Positions 7,817 to 15,685 of a stretch of 26,020 nucleotides of DNA are shown piece by piece. Each line of letters begins with the position of its first letter. The stretch's first letter is position 1. Made by a program: the position numbers and the translations under genes. The stretch comes from an uncultured Ruminococcus sp. (lineage in GTDB: Bacteria; Bacillota_A; Clostridia; Oscillospirales; Ruminococcaceae). Under the pieces are notes generated by a model that saw only the letters and a list, made by a program, of their open reading frames with translations, was not told where the DNA came from and did no database searches. The stretch lies in the NCBI GenBank assembly GCA_900315975.1, contig ONBA01000033.1:1-26020 (forward strand). The letters run 5' to 3'.

Positions 7817-8920
7817 ATGAAGAAAAGATATCTTATCCCGCTCATTCTTGTCGGAATTTCAGCTGTTCTTACAGCTGCCGGACGTCTCTCAAAAGGCTTT
7901 GCCGACTTCTATGCGGCTCACATTTTTCCGTACATATCGACCCCATACGCTTTTCTCAGCGGACTCCTCCCAATATCCTTCGGGGAAGTCCTCATAATCG
8001 CGGCACTGCTCCTGTTTTTTGTGGGTATACCGGTAATGATAATACTCCTGATTTTTGCCAAAAAATCGCGTAAAAAGGTTGCTTCGTTCTCACTCACTAC
8101 TGCCTTATGGATACTCGCTTTCGTTTCAGTCACACAGTCGTTCAACTGCTTCTCGCTATACGGCTGCACTCGCTTTTCTGAACGTTATTTCGCAGAGTCC
8201 GAACACGATAATGAACAGCTCAAACAGCTCTATTCCATGCTTATCGACGAGGCTAATCAGCTTTCTGCGGAAGTTCCGCGTGACGAAAATGACCGCTTTG
8301 TCCTGACTATTGACACTGTTGCGGAATGCCGTAAGGCTATGAAAAAAGCTTCAGCGGAATACCCACAGCTCAAAGGATATTATCCGCGTCCTAAGCCGAT
8401 AATGTTCTCGTATTTCATGAGTCAGACAGGTACTGCCGGTATGTACTTTCCATTTTCAATGGAAGCCAACTACAATGCCGACATGGTACCCGAGTGTCAG
8501 CCGGAAGTCATCTGCCACGAGTACGCTCACCTCAAAGGCTTCATGCAGGAGGACGAGGCTAATTTCATCTCATTCGTCGCAACTCAGGGCAGTGATAACC
8601 CCGAAGTCCGCTATAGCGGGTGCATTGACGCCCTCGAATACGTTCACAATCAGATATACACCAACGAAGTGCGCTCGGGTTTTGAACTCAGTGAAAAGAT
8701 ATCTCCTCAGGTACGTAACGACTGGTTCCGCTTTCTGCCCGATAATTACTGGGAAGAAAACGAGGACAAGGAAATCATTTCGACTGAGACCGTAAGCTCA
8801 GTTTCCGAGTCGGCATCTGATACGAGTATGAAACTCAACGGTGTCGAGGACGGCATTGCCAGTTACTCACGCATGGTAGACCTCCTACTCGACTACTACT
8901 TTCCGCCTGTTGATACGTGA
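7817..8920 (+). CDS. DUF3810 membrane protein with HExxH motif
   Basis: A 367-residue protein of the DUF3810 family. Three hydrophobic segments occupy the first third (about residues 5-22, 55-80 and 92-110); the rest is predicted extracytoplasmic. The sequence CHEYAHLKGFMQEDEANF (about residues 233-250) contains HEYAH plus a downstream Glu, the arrangement of zincin metallopeptidases, so a zinc peptidase activity is plausible but unproven for the family. A short AGAGGT site precedes the ATG. The gene has its own promoter and is followed by a long gap before the PL11 gene, so it appears to be monocistronic. Confidence 0.85.
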   Translation: MKKRYLIPLILVGISAVLTAAGRLSKGFADFYAAHIFPYISTPYAFLSGLLPISFGEVLIIAALLLFFVGIPVMIILLIFAKKSRKKVASFSLTTALWILAFVSVTQSFNCFSLYGCTRFSERYFAESEHDNEQLKQLYSMLIDEANQLSAEVPRDENDRFVLTIDTVAECRKAMKKASAEYPQLKGYYPRPKPIMFSYFMSQTGTAGMYFPFSMEANYNADMVPECQPEVICHEYAHLKGFMQEDEANFISFVATQGSDNPEVRYSGCIDALEYVHNQIYTNEVRSGFELSEKISPQVRNDWFRFLPDNYWEENEDKEIISTETVSSVSESASDTSMKLNGVEDGIASYSRMVDLLLDYYFPPVDT

Positions 8921-9106
8921 ACTATCACAGTTTAAAAAGATTATTCTGCATACCACAATCACGGATTACTCCCGCCTTTATATAATTATGCACAAAAATG
9001 CATACAAAATGATACAAAAAGTCATTGCCAAATAATGAATCTTATGTTATTATATTAATGTAATAAACTCGGACACAATTTAATCCAGTTTTAAAGGGGG
9101 ATATTC
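8921..9106. other. intergenic region upstream of PL11 gene
   Basis: An AT-rich gap of 186 bases with no gene. It contains the PL11 promoter (9025-9053), a small inverted repeat ATGCAC/ATGCAT near 8987-9004, and a GGGGG-type ribosome binding site before 9107. I see no strong terminator for the DUF3810 gene. Confidence 0.6.
9025..9053 (+). promoter_or_regulatory. sigma-A promoter of PL11 gene
   Basis: TTGCCA (9025-9030) and TATTAT (9048-9053) with a 17-bp spacer, about 50 bases before the start codon. Confidence 0.7.
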
Positions 9107-11830
9107 ATGAAGAATACATTCAGAAAAATCACTGCCGCTGTTTCATCACTCGCCCTTTCCGCGAGTATGATCGCAGGTTCGGCAGCTCCGTACGTCTCGA
9201 ACGCCGCTTATGGTGTCGGCGGCAACGGAAACGCTATCATGGAATACCTTGACAGAGGTATCTACGCTATCAGATCCGGCGACGGTATGTTCATCAGCTG
9301 GCGCTATAACGCTAACGATGACGACAATGCTGAGTTCCGCCTCTACCGCGACGACCAGCTCATCTACACAAGTCAGGCTGACGCTCCAACTAACTACTGG
9401 GACGCTTCAGGCAATCAGAACTCCAAGTACCGGGTTGACACTGTCGTAAACGGCGAGGTCATTTCATCTGACTCATGCCGCTTTAACTCAGGTACAAACT
9501 ATTTCGACGTTCCTCTCAACGTTCCCAAGGGTGGTACTGTCAACGGCGAGGCTTATACATATTCGCCTAATGATACAGTCGTAGGCGACGTCGACGGTGA
9601 CGGTCAGTACGAGCTTTTCGTCAAGTGGGATCCTTCAAACTCAAAAGACAACTCTCAGGGCGGTTATACCGGTAATGTTTACATCGACTGCTATACCCTC
9701 ACCGGCAAACAGCTTTGGCGAATTGACCTCGGTATCAACGTCCGCGCCGGTCAGCACTATACTCAGATGTGCGTAGCCGATTTCGACTGCGACGGCAAGG
9801 CTGAACTCATCACTAAAACCTGCGACGGTTCCGTTGACGGTACCGGCAAGGTTATTGGTTCATCAGGCAAAGATTACAGAAACAGCAATGGTACTATCCT
9901 TACCGGTCCTGAGTACCTCACTCTTTTTGAGGGCGCAACCGGTAAAGCTCTCGATACTATCGAATTCCCTGTTCTCCGCGGCGACGCTACAAGCAATACC
10001 GCTAAAACCACTTGGGGCGATAACTACGGAAACCGCTGTGAGCGTATGAACTCTGCTATCGCTTATCTCGACGGTGTTCACCCCTCAGCTGTCTACGGAA
10101 GAGGATACTATACAAGACTCTCCCTCTCCGCTGTAGATGTACGCAACGGCAAACTCGTCAAGCGCTGGGTTTTCGATACCGGATTCAACAAGAGTAATCC
10201 CGCTTACGGCTGCGGTAACCACAATGTTATGGTCGCTGATGTCGATAACGACGGCAAGCAGGAAGTCTGCATGGGTGCCTGCATGATAGACGATAACGGT
10301 CAGCTTCTCTGGTCAACCAAGCAGATGCACGGCGACGCTATGCACCTCGGTGACCTCGACCCCGACCGTCCGGGTCTCGAAGCATGGATATGCCACGAAG
10401 ACAAGCCTTACGGCGTTTCACTCGTTGACGCTAAGAACGGCAATATCATCTTCCACTACGACGCTGACAAGGATACAGCCCGCTGCTGCGGCGATAATAT
10501 CCTCGCAAGCAACCGCGGTGCTGAACTCTGGGGTTCAAGACCTGCCGGAGTTGTACTCAACACTAAGGGCGAAACTATCAGCAAAACGGTTCCGGCTATG
10601 AACTTCCTCATCTACTGGGACGGCGACCTTGAGCGCGAGATACTCAACGATATCTACATCGACAAGATGACTTCTGATACTGAAATCAAAAATATCCTCA
10701 AAGCAAGCGGCTGTGCTTCAAACAACACCACCAAGGCTGTTCCATGCTGTACCGTTGACCTCTTCGGCGACTGGCGTGAGGAACTCATCCTCCGTACAGA
10801 GGATAACTCAAAGCTCCGTATCTGGTGCACTAACACTGAAACAAAGTACCGCATGACTACTCTCATGCATGATATGCAGTACCGTATGCAGAACTGCTGT
10901 CAGCAGAGTTCTTACAATCAGCCTCCGCACCCCAGCTTCTACCTCGGTACAGAGCAGCCTCTCCCTGCAAGGCCCAATATCCAGCTAAATAATACTCCTC
11001 CCGAGCCGATAAACGGTCGTTTTATCAAGAATCTCAATATCCTCGACAGAGACAATATGCTCACATGGCAGCTTTCCAAGTCTTCCGACGTCGGCTCACT
11101 AATCTACGGCGACAGAGATTTCGTCTACACTGAGCTTCCTGACTGTCTCAAGGGCAAAGAAGCTATCATGTCTGCGTGCAATTCAAAGAATACTTTCGCT
11201 GACCTTGCTGAATTCACTGCCGGCGAAAACTGCGACGTTTTCGTTCTCGTCGACACAAGAGTAGAAGATGCAGGAAATGTTCCCGCTTGGCTCAGCAGTT
11301 ATGAAAGAACTGAACTTACTGCCGCTTCAAGCAATGACGTTCGTTTCAGCGTATATGTGAAGGAATTCATCGCTGGTCAGAAGGTTGAACTCGGTCAGAA
11401 CGGTATGAACGGAAACTGCATCAACTATACCGTTTTCGTTGACGCTGTTCCTGTTCCGACAACAACCACAACAACTACTACAACTACGACCACAACAACT
11501 ACTACCACCACAACAACAGAAACCACCACCACAACAGAAACTACTACGACTACCACTGAAACAACTACCACAACTACTACAACAGAAACAGAACCATCTT
11601 CATCAGGTTCAAAACTCATCGGTGACGCTAACTGTGACAAATCCGTTACAGTTGCTGATGCAGTTACCATTCTTCAGAATCTCGGCAACAAGGACAAGTA
11701 TCCGCTTACCGACGATGGAAAAGTCAATGCTGACTGCTGCAACACCGGCGACGGTATAACCGGCAGAGACGCTCTCGCTATTCAGAAGCTTGACGCGGGT
11801 CTTATCAAATCACTTCCGGAAATGGACTAA
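9107..11830 (+). CDS. secreted rhamnogalacturonan lyase, PL11, with dockerin
   Basis: A 907-residue secreted enzyme. A signal peptide (about 1-33) is followed by a PL11 catalytic beta-propeller (about 35-630), related to YesW/YesX, which cleaves rhamnogalacturonan I by beta-elimination and uses calcium; acidic turns such as GDVDGDGQYELFVKWD and DFDCDGKAELITK are typical. A beta-rich accessory module (about 640-780) of the type found in pectin lyases comes next, perhaps a carbohydrate-binding module. A Thr-dominated linker (about 783-832) leads to a type I dockerin (837 to end) with DANCDKSVTVAD and a second half containing GDGITGRDALAIQKL, the R. flavefaciens-like form. It should therefore be incorporated in a cellulosome. 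GGGGG precedes the ATG. Confidence 0.94.
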   Translation: MKNTFRKITAAVSSLALSASMIAGSAAPYVSNAAYGVGGNGNAIMEYLDRGIYAIRSGDGMFISWRYNANDDDNAEFRLYRDDQLIYTSQADAPTNYWDASGNQNSKYRVDTVVNGEVISSDSCRFNSGTNYFDVPLNVPKGGTVNGEAYTYSPNDTVVGDVDGDGQYELFVKWDPSNSKDNSQGGYTGNVYIDCYTLTGKQLWRIDLGINVRAGQHYTQMCVADFDCDGKAELITKTCDGSVDGTGKVIGSSGKDYRNSNGTILTGPEYLTLFEGATGKALDTIEFPVLRGDATSNTAKTTWGDNYGNRCERMNSAIAYLDGVHPSAVYGRGYYTRLSLSAVDVRNGKLVKRWVFDTGFNKSNPAYGCGNHNVMVADVDNDGKQEVCMGACMIDDNGQLLWSTKQMHGDAMHLGDLDPDRPGLEAWICHEDKPYGVSLVDAKNGNIIFHYDADKDTARCCGDNILASNRGAELWGSRPAGVVLNTKGETISKTVPAMNFLIYWDGDLEREILNDIYIDKMTSDTEIKNILKASGCASNNTTKAVPCCTVDLFGDWREELILRTEDNSKLRIWCTNTETKYRMTTLMHDMQYRMQNCCQQSSYNQPPHPSFYLGTEQPLPARPNIQLNNTPPEPINGRFIKNLNILDRDNMLTWQLSKSSDVGSLIYGDRDFVYTELPDCLKGKEAIMSACNSKNTFADLAEFTAGENCDVFVLVDTRVEDAGNVPAWLSSYERTELTAASSNDVRFSVYVKEFIAGQKVELGQNGMNGNCINYTVFVDAVPVPTTTTTTTTTTTTTTTTTTTTETTTTTETTTTTTETTTTTTTTETEPSSSGSKLIGDANCDKSVTVADAVTILQNLGNKDKYPLTDDGKVNADCCNTGDGITGRDALAIQKLDAGLIKSLPEMD
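11457..11592 (+). repeat. ACN-triplet low-complexity tract (Thr linker)
   Basis: A run of ACA/ACT/ACC/ACG codons broken by GAA codons encodes the poly-Thr/Glu linker between the accessory module and the dockerin. Threonine codons are mixed, so it is not a pure microsatellite, but it may still vary in length by whole codons. Confidence 0.8.
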
Positions 11831-11836
11831 AATTAC

Positions 11837-11875
11837 AGAATCCCGACTTCATTGAAAGTCGGGATTCTTTGTTTA
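11837..11875 (+). terminator. intrinsic terminator of PL11 gene
   Basis: A perfect 13-bp stem AGAATCCCGACTT/AAGTCGGGATTCT with a 6-base loop, followed by TTTGTTT. Confidence 0.92.
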
Positions 11876-11910
11876 TAAACAAAAACTTTGCGTTGTTAAC
11901 AATATATATA

Positions 11911-11939
11911 TTGATTTTTTCAGCAGAAAATGTTATAAT
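11911..11939 (+). promoter_or_regulatory. sigma-A promoter of diguanylate cyclase-SBP operon
   Basis: TTGATT (11911-11916) and TATAAT (11934-11939) with a 17-bp spacer. The leader contains an ACTAT/ATAGT inverted repeat near 11950. Confidence 0.75.
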
Positions 11940-12009
11940 AGATTAATATTACTATGAAATAGTATACATTCAGGGAATTTTCAAGATAAACGTTCAAAAG
12001 GAGAAAATG

Positions 12010-13521
12010 ATGTCTAAACGCGATAATAAAGTCCCGAGCCTTAAACAGGTAAGTCATCAGCTCTTTCTAATGGTAATTGGATATGCGGTAATTATCATTT
12101 TCGTAATACTCGCTATTACGAATCTTTCTATCAAAAAAACAGACGACGTACTGCAGAACAAGGTTATTTCCATGTCTGCATCGCTCGATGTTCAGATGAA
12201 GCTTAATATGAACAGCTTTCTCGCACGTATGGAGGCTCTCGGTACCCTCCCATTCGGCGAAGAAGACACGTATACCTATGACGCTACTGACCCCAATAAT
12301 GACGAATTTGAGGCTCTTAATGCCGAAAAGGCTATAACTGAAAAAATGTACAGCCTTTGTATCATGGAGAATTTCGTCGATTACGGTATCGTCTACAGAA
12401 ACAATCGTACCGTCGGAAAAATCTCAAACGGTACCTCATCTCTCTTCGGCGACAAAATGTTTGAAGAGCTGAGTTCAATGATAACTCGTCAGCGTACCAA
12501 TGACGGTTGGTCTGCCGGATACAAAAACAATTTCAAGAGAATCTATTACGTAAAAAGAGTCAACGACAACGCTGTGCTTGTCCTTTCATTCTACACGAGC
12601 GAACTCGAATCTGTATTCGATAACCCCGAAACTCTCAGCGATATGGACATTCGCCTCGTTAACAAGGACTATAATATCCTCTATTCTTCAAACAAAAGAG
12701 AAACCGGTAATATTCTCCCTAACGATATTCTCAAAAGAGTACAGGGCAAAACTTCTGCGTCTGTAATGGACGACAAGTACCTTGTTTCTGTAAGTGCTTG
12801 CAATGAGGACTGGTACGTCATCTGCTCAATACCGACTGATATCATTCTCAAGGAAAAAAATGAGATGAGTCTCTTTATATTCATGGTCGGTGCAATTGCC
12901 GCGGTACTTGCTATGCTTTTGTGTGCAGTTGTCTCGTTAAGAATGACTGCGCCTGTTAAACAGGCTGTCGCACTCCTTGATACAAAGGCTAACAACGACC
13001 AGCTTACCGGAATACTTAACAAGCAGTCGTTCACTGATTCGTCAGAGCGTCTTCTGAACTCAGCTCCAGCCTACGAACAACACGCCCTTATTCTCCTCGA
13101 CCTTGATAATTTCAAAGGCATTAATGATACACTCGGTCATACTTACGGAGACAAGGTTCTCTCGAAGACAGGAAGTATTCTCCGCGCCGAATTCTCAAAT
13201 GAAGACTTCGTCGGCAGAGTCGGCGGAGACGAATTCTGCATTCTTGTCAACAGCACCCCTGCTGATGATATGGACTACAGAGACTTCATTAAGGGAAAAT
13301 GCAAGTCGCTCTGTATGACGTTCAACGATAACTATACCGGCGAAGACGGAAGCTACAAAGTATCCGCAAGTATAGGCGTCGCATTATTCCAGCATGACGG
13401 TGAAACTTTCGAGGAACTCTATGATTCAGCTGATAAGGCACTTTACAGGTCAAAGAAATCAGGCAAGGATACCTACTCATTCTTTGATAAATCAATTGAT
13501 TCGGAGGTGGCCGGAAAATGA
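12010..13521 (+). CDS. membrane-bound diguanylate cyclase
   Basis: A 503-residue protein that should make the second messenger c-di-GMP from two GTP. A transmembrane helix (about 18-40), an extracytoplasmic sensor domain of about 240 residues, a second transmembrane helix (about 285-310) and a cytoplasmic GGDEF domain (about 330-500) are visible. The active site RVGGDEF is intact, near residue 400. The inhibitory I-site RxxD is replaced by SNED, so product inhibition by that site is unlikely. I chose the ATG at 12010, six bases after AAAGGAG; an ATG at 12007 is closer than usual to it. The stop overlaps the start of the following solute-binding protein as ATGA, indicating translational coupling and a joint function. 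Confidence 0.93.
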   Translation: MSKRDNKVPSLKQVSHQLFLMVIGYAVIIIFVILAITNLSIKKTDDVLQNKVISMSASLDVQMKLNMNSFLARMEALGTLPFGEEDTYTYDATDPNNDEFEALNAEKAITEKMYSLCIMENFVDYGIVYRNNRTVGKISNGTSSLFGDKMFEELSSMITRQRTNDGWSAGYKNNFKRIYYVKRVNDNAVLVLSFYTSELESVFDNPETLSDMDIRLVNKDYNILYSSNKRETGNILPNDILKRVQGKTSASVMDDKYLVSVSACNEDWYVICSIPTDIILKEKNEMSLFIFMVGAIAAVLAMLLCAVVSLRMTAPVKQAVALLDTKANNDQLTGILNKQSFTDSSERLLNSAPAYEQHALILLDLDNFKGINDTLGHTYGDKVLSKTGSILRAEFSNEDFVGRVGGDEFCILVNSTPADDMDYRDFIKGKCKSLCMTFNDNYTGEDGSYKVSASIGVALFQHDGETFEELYDSADKALYRSKKSGKDTYSFFDKSIDSEVAGK

Positions 13522-14786
13522 AAACTCTACGCAGGATAGCTGCCTCTGCTGCTGCACTCGCTCTGTTTCTTGAGTGCGGCTGCTCACAAAAACAGAGCGT
13601 TACTTCTCAGCACGAACAGACCGAAATAACGCTCTCATGGTGGGGCAATGACAACAGAACCGAGTATACTCTTCAGGCGGTGCACTTATTTGAAACTCAA
13701 CACCCCGAGATAAAAGTAAAATGCAGCTACTCCGAATGGTCAGGTTACGAAGCAAGAAGCCGTATACGCATGGTCTCTGACACGGAAGCTGACGTTATGC
13801 AGATCAATGTAGGCTGGCTCGACCAGTTTTCCGCTGACGGAAGCGGTTACTACGACCTGAACAAGGTTTCAGATTCCCTCGACCTCTCTAACTTCCCTGA
13901 GGATATCCTTAGATTCGGCACAAGAAATAATGTGCTGAACGCTATCCCTATCGCTATGAACGCCGAGACTGTCTACATCAACAAGACGATCTTTAACAAG
14001 TACGGACTCGATGTCCCAAAAACATGGGACGATATGTTCGACTGTGCCAAAGTTCTCAGCAAGGACAATATCTATCCTCTTTCAGGTGCTTCTAAGGCGG
14101 TATGGCTATATGCTATCACGTACACTGAACAGTCGACAGGTGTAAGTTTCCTCGATGAAAAGAATAATTTCGCCTTCACTCCGGCAGAATGGGAAGTTGC
14201 TATTGATTTCTATATCCGCATGGTAAACGAAAAAGTTATACCGCAAATCGAAAACTTCAAAAAGGTAAACATTGAAAAAGGCGAATATGCCGGTTCTATC
14301 GCTTGGGTAAGCGACGCTATAAACTATTTCGGCACTTCTATCAACAACGGTGACGAGGTCGTAGCTGCCGACTACACTGCCTTCTCACCCGATGAAAGCG
14401 GCGCAGGCTGGTACGAAAAGCCCGCAACTCTCTACGCTATAAGCAAGAACACCGTCCACCCGCGAGAAGCCGCTCTTCTGCTCGATTTCATGCTAAACAG
14501 CAGTGATATGGCACTTCTTCAGGGAGTTGAAAAGGGTATCCCTATCAGCAAGTCCGCACTCGGTCACCTCGACAAGGCTGGTATGCTGAGCGGATTGCAG
14601 TACGAAGCCTCAGAGGTAATGAACAGTAATACCCGACTCCGCGAAATGAACCCTGTACTCGAAAATAACGATATGATCAACGACTTTATCGATGCCTGCA
14701 ATCTCGTTCTTTATGATAAATCTTCTCTCGAAGATGCCGCTGCTGAACTTTGCAAGTCGATAAATGAAAACTACTCCGCAAATTAA
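13518..14786 (+). CDS. extracellular solute-binding lipoprotein (family 1)
   Basis: A 422-residue carbohydrate-type solute-binding protein. A lipoprotein signal (basic start, hydrophobic core, then ECGC with Cys at 20 and 22) suggests membrane anchoring at Cys22, although the lipobox is not canonical. Family features are ITLSWWGNDNR, a HPEIKV segment, WDDMFDCAKVL and the C-terminal half with INENY. No permease or ATPase genes are nearby; instead the gene overlaps a diguanylate cyclase by four bases. I infer that it may present a ligand, probably an oligosaccharide, to the cyclase sensor domain rather than only to a transporter; it could also serve a transporter encoded elsewhere. A GGAGG site lies inside the upstream gene. 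Confidence 0.9.
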   Translation: MKTLRRIAASAAALALFLECGCSQKQSVTSQHEQTEITLSWWGNDNRTEYTLQAVHLFETQHPEIKVKCSYSEWSGYEARSRIRMVSDTEADVMQINVGWLDQFSADGSGYYDLNKVSDSLDLSNFPEDILRFGTRNNVLNAIPIAMNAETVYINKTIFNKYGLDVPKTWDDMFDCAKVLSKDNIYPLSGASKAVWLYAITYTEQSTGVSFLDEKNNFAFTPAEWEVAIDFYIRMVNEKVIPQIENFKKVNIEKGEYAGSIAWVSDAINYFGTSINNGDEVVAADYTAFSPDESGAGWYEKPATLYAISKNTVHPREAALLLDFMLNSSDMALLQGVEKGIPISKSALGHLDKAGMLSGLQYEASEVMNSNTRLREMNPVLENNDMINDFIDACNLVLYDKSSLEDAAAELCKSINENYSAN

Positions 14787-15475
14787 ACCGCCGGTAATTC
14801 CTGACGATGCTGCATCTTCCGCCAGCTTATGAATCCATATAAATCGTTGACAAGGAATACTATGAAACATATCAGTACCGAAAGATACTTTATATCCTCA
14901 AACGCTGCAAATGCCCAGAGAACTATCAGAACAACATCGTTGAATGCATATGCGAGCGGAAAGTATATGGTGCGGCGGAATGTGAGATATGCCGCTGCAA
15001 AACTCGTTGCGACCGAAAAGGTGCTGACAATGAGGTTTTCAGTTTGCAGTGAACGAAGTACAAAGTAGAATACTGCCGTAACTGCCGCTGTCAGTATCGC
15101 AAGAAACACTGTCTCACTCCGGCTTATACGGTTCACTTTTACCTCTGATGTGTTTTCACCCGAGGGATTTTTCAGCCACGATATCAACGATATTACAGCC
15201 ATTGGCATCGTCATGCCGAGATATGTGACCATCTCACCGTAATAGGCGAAACCGTGCGATATTATACCGTACATCAGGCTGAATACTATCATAAGTACCT
15301 GAGCAAAGGGATTGCCCTTTGCCGCAAATATCAGTGACGTTACTCCTATCAGCGATGCCGCAAAAGAGAGTAAGTCTCCTCCATGGAATACGACAGATGA
15401 TACGGTTATCAGCGAAACTGAACCAAGCCACAGTGCAAGCTCGGTTTTCGAGAAATAGGCTGCTATTCTTTTCAT
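14783..15475 (-). CDS. pnuC: PnuC-family nicotinamide riboside transporter
   Basis: A 230-residue integral membrane protein of the PnuC family, which imports nicotinamide riboside or related vitamin precursors by facilitated diffusion followed by phosphorylation inside the cell. About seven hydrophobic helices are visible, with the PnuC-like segments GNPFAQVLMIVFSLMYGI, SHGFAYYGEMVTYLGMTMP and the C-terminal VNDLYGFISWRKM. I chose the ATG at 15475, preceded by GGAGG five bases away; the in-frame extension upstream lies in the leader. A consensus promoter and a hairpin followed by five Us stand upstream. Its stop codon overlaps that of the converging SBP gene. Substrate (nicotinamide riboside, riboflavin or thiamine) is not settled by the sequence. 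Confidence 0.85.
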   Translation of the reverse strand: MKRIAAYFSKTELALWLGSVSLITVSSVVFHGGDLLSFAASLIGVTSLIFAAKGNPFAQVLMIVFSLMYGIISHGFAYYGEMVTYLGMTMPMAVISLISWLKNPSGENTSEVKVNRISRSETVFLAILTAAVTAVFYFVLRSLQTENLIVSTFSVATSFAAAYLTFRRTIYFPLAYAFNDVVLIVLWAFAAFEDIKYLSVLICFIVFLVNDLYGFISWRKMQHRQELPAV

Positions 15476-15490
15476 TTTTTCCTCCACAAT

Positions 15491-15541
15491 AAAAATGCAC
15501 TCGTCACACATCTTCAAAGACCTAATGATGTGAACGAATGC
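15491..15541 (-). promoter_or_regulatory. leader hairpin with U-run upstream of pnuC, possible attenuator
   Basis: In the RNA, GCATTCGT (15541-15534) pairs with ACGAGTGC (15504-15497) and CACATC with GATGTG, giving a long interrupted stem. UUUUU (15495-15491) follows at once, then the GGAGG site. Placement and form are those of an attenuator; the ligand, if any, is unknown. Confidence 0.45.
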
Positions 15542-15576
15542 TATTTGCATTATCTCTACCCGGTGGCAGTGATATA

Positions 15577-15605
15577 ATTATATCACACACCTAAAAAAAT
15601 GTCAA
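15577..15605 (-). promoter_or_regulatory. consensus sigma-A promoter of pnuC
   Basis: Minus-strand TTGACA (15605-15600) and TATAAT (15582-15577) with a 17-bp spacer, leaving a leader of about 95 bases. Confidence 0.9.
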
Positions 15606-15612
15606 TATACAC

Positions 15613-15641
15613 TTGATTTTTACTCTGATACGTGTTATCAT
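15613..15641 (+). promoter_or_regulatory. candidate promoter of phospholipase C-like gene
   Basis: TTGATT (15613-15618) and TATCAT (15636-15641) with 17 bp between. The inverted repeat TGATA-CGTGT-TATCA (15626-15640) overlaps the -10 box and could be an operator. It lies back to back with the pnuC promoter. Confidence 0.5.
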
Positions 15642-15685
15642 GTAAGTATACAATTTCTGACCCATGGTCATAGAAAGGAGCTGCT

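Noticed and set aside
11457..11592. Phase-variable microsatellite
   Set aside because: Thr codons are mixed, and slippage in units of three would change linker length without switching the gene off.
11425..11670. Antisense reading frame rich in Val over the Thr linker
   Set aside because: It is the complement of ACN codons (GTN) and has no ribosome binding site or protein-like features.
13518..14786. Part of a local ABC sugar transporter operon
   Set aside because: No permease or ATPase genes occur on either side; the following gene is on the other strand.
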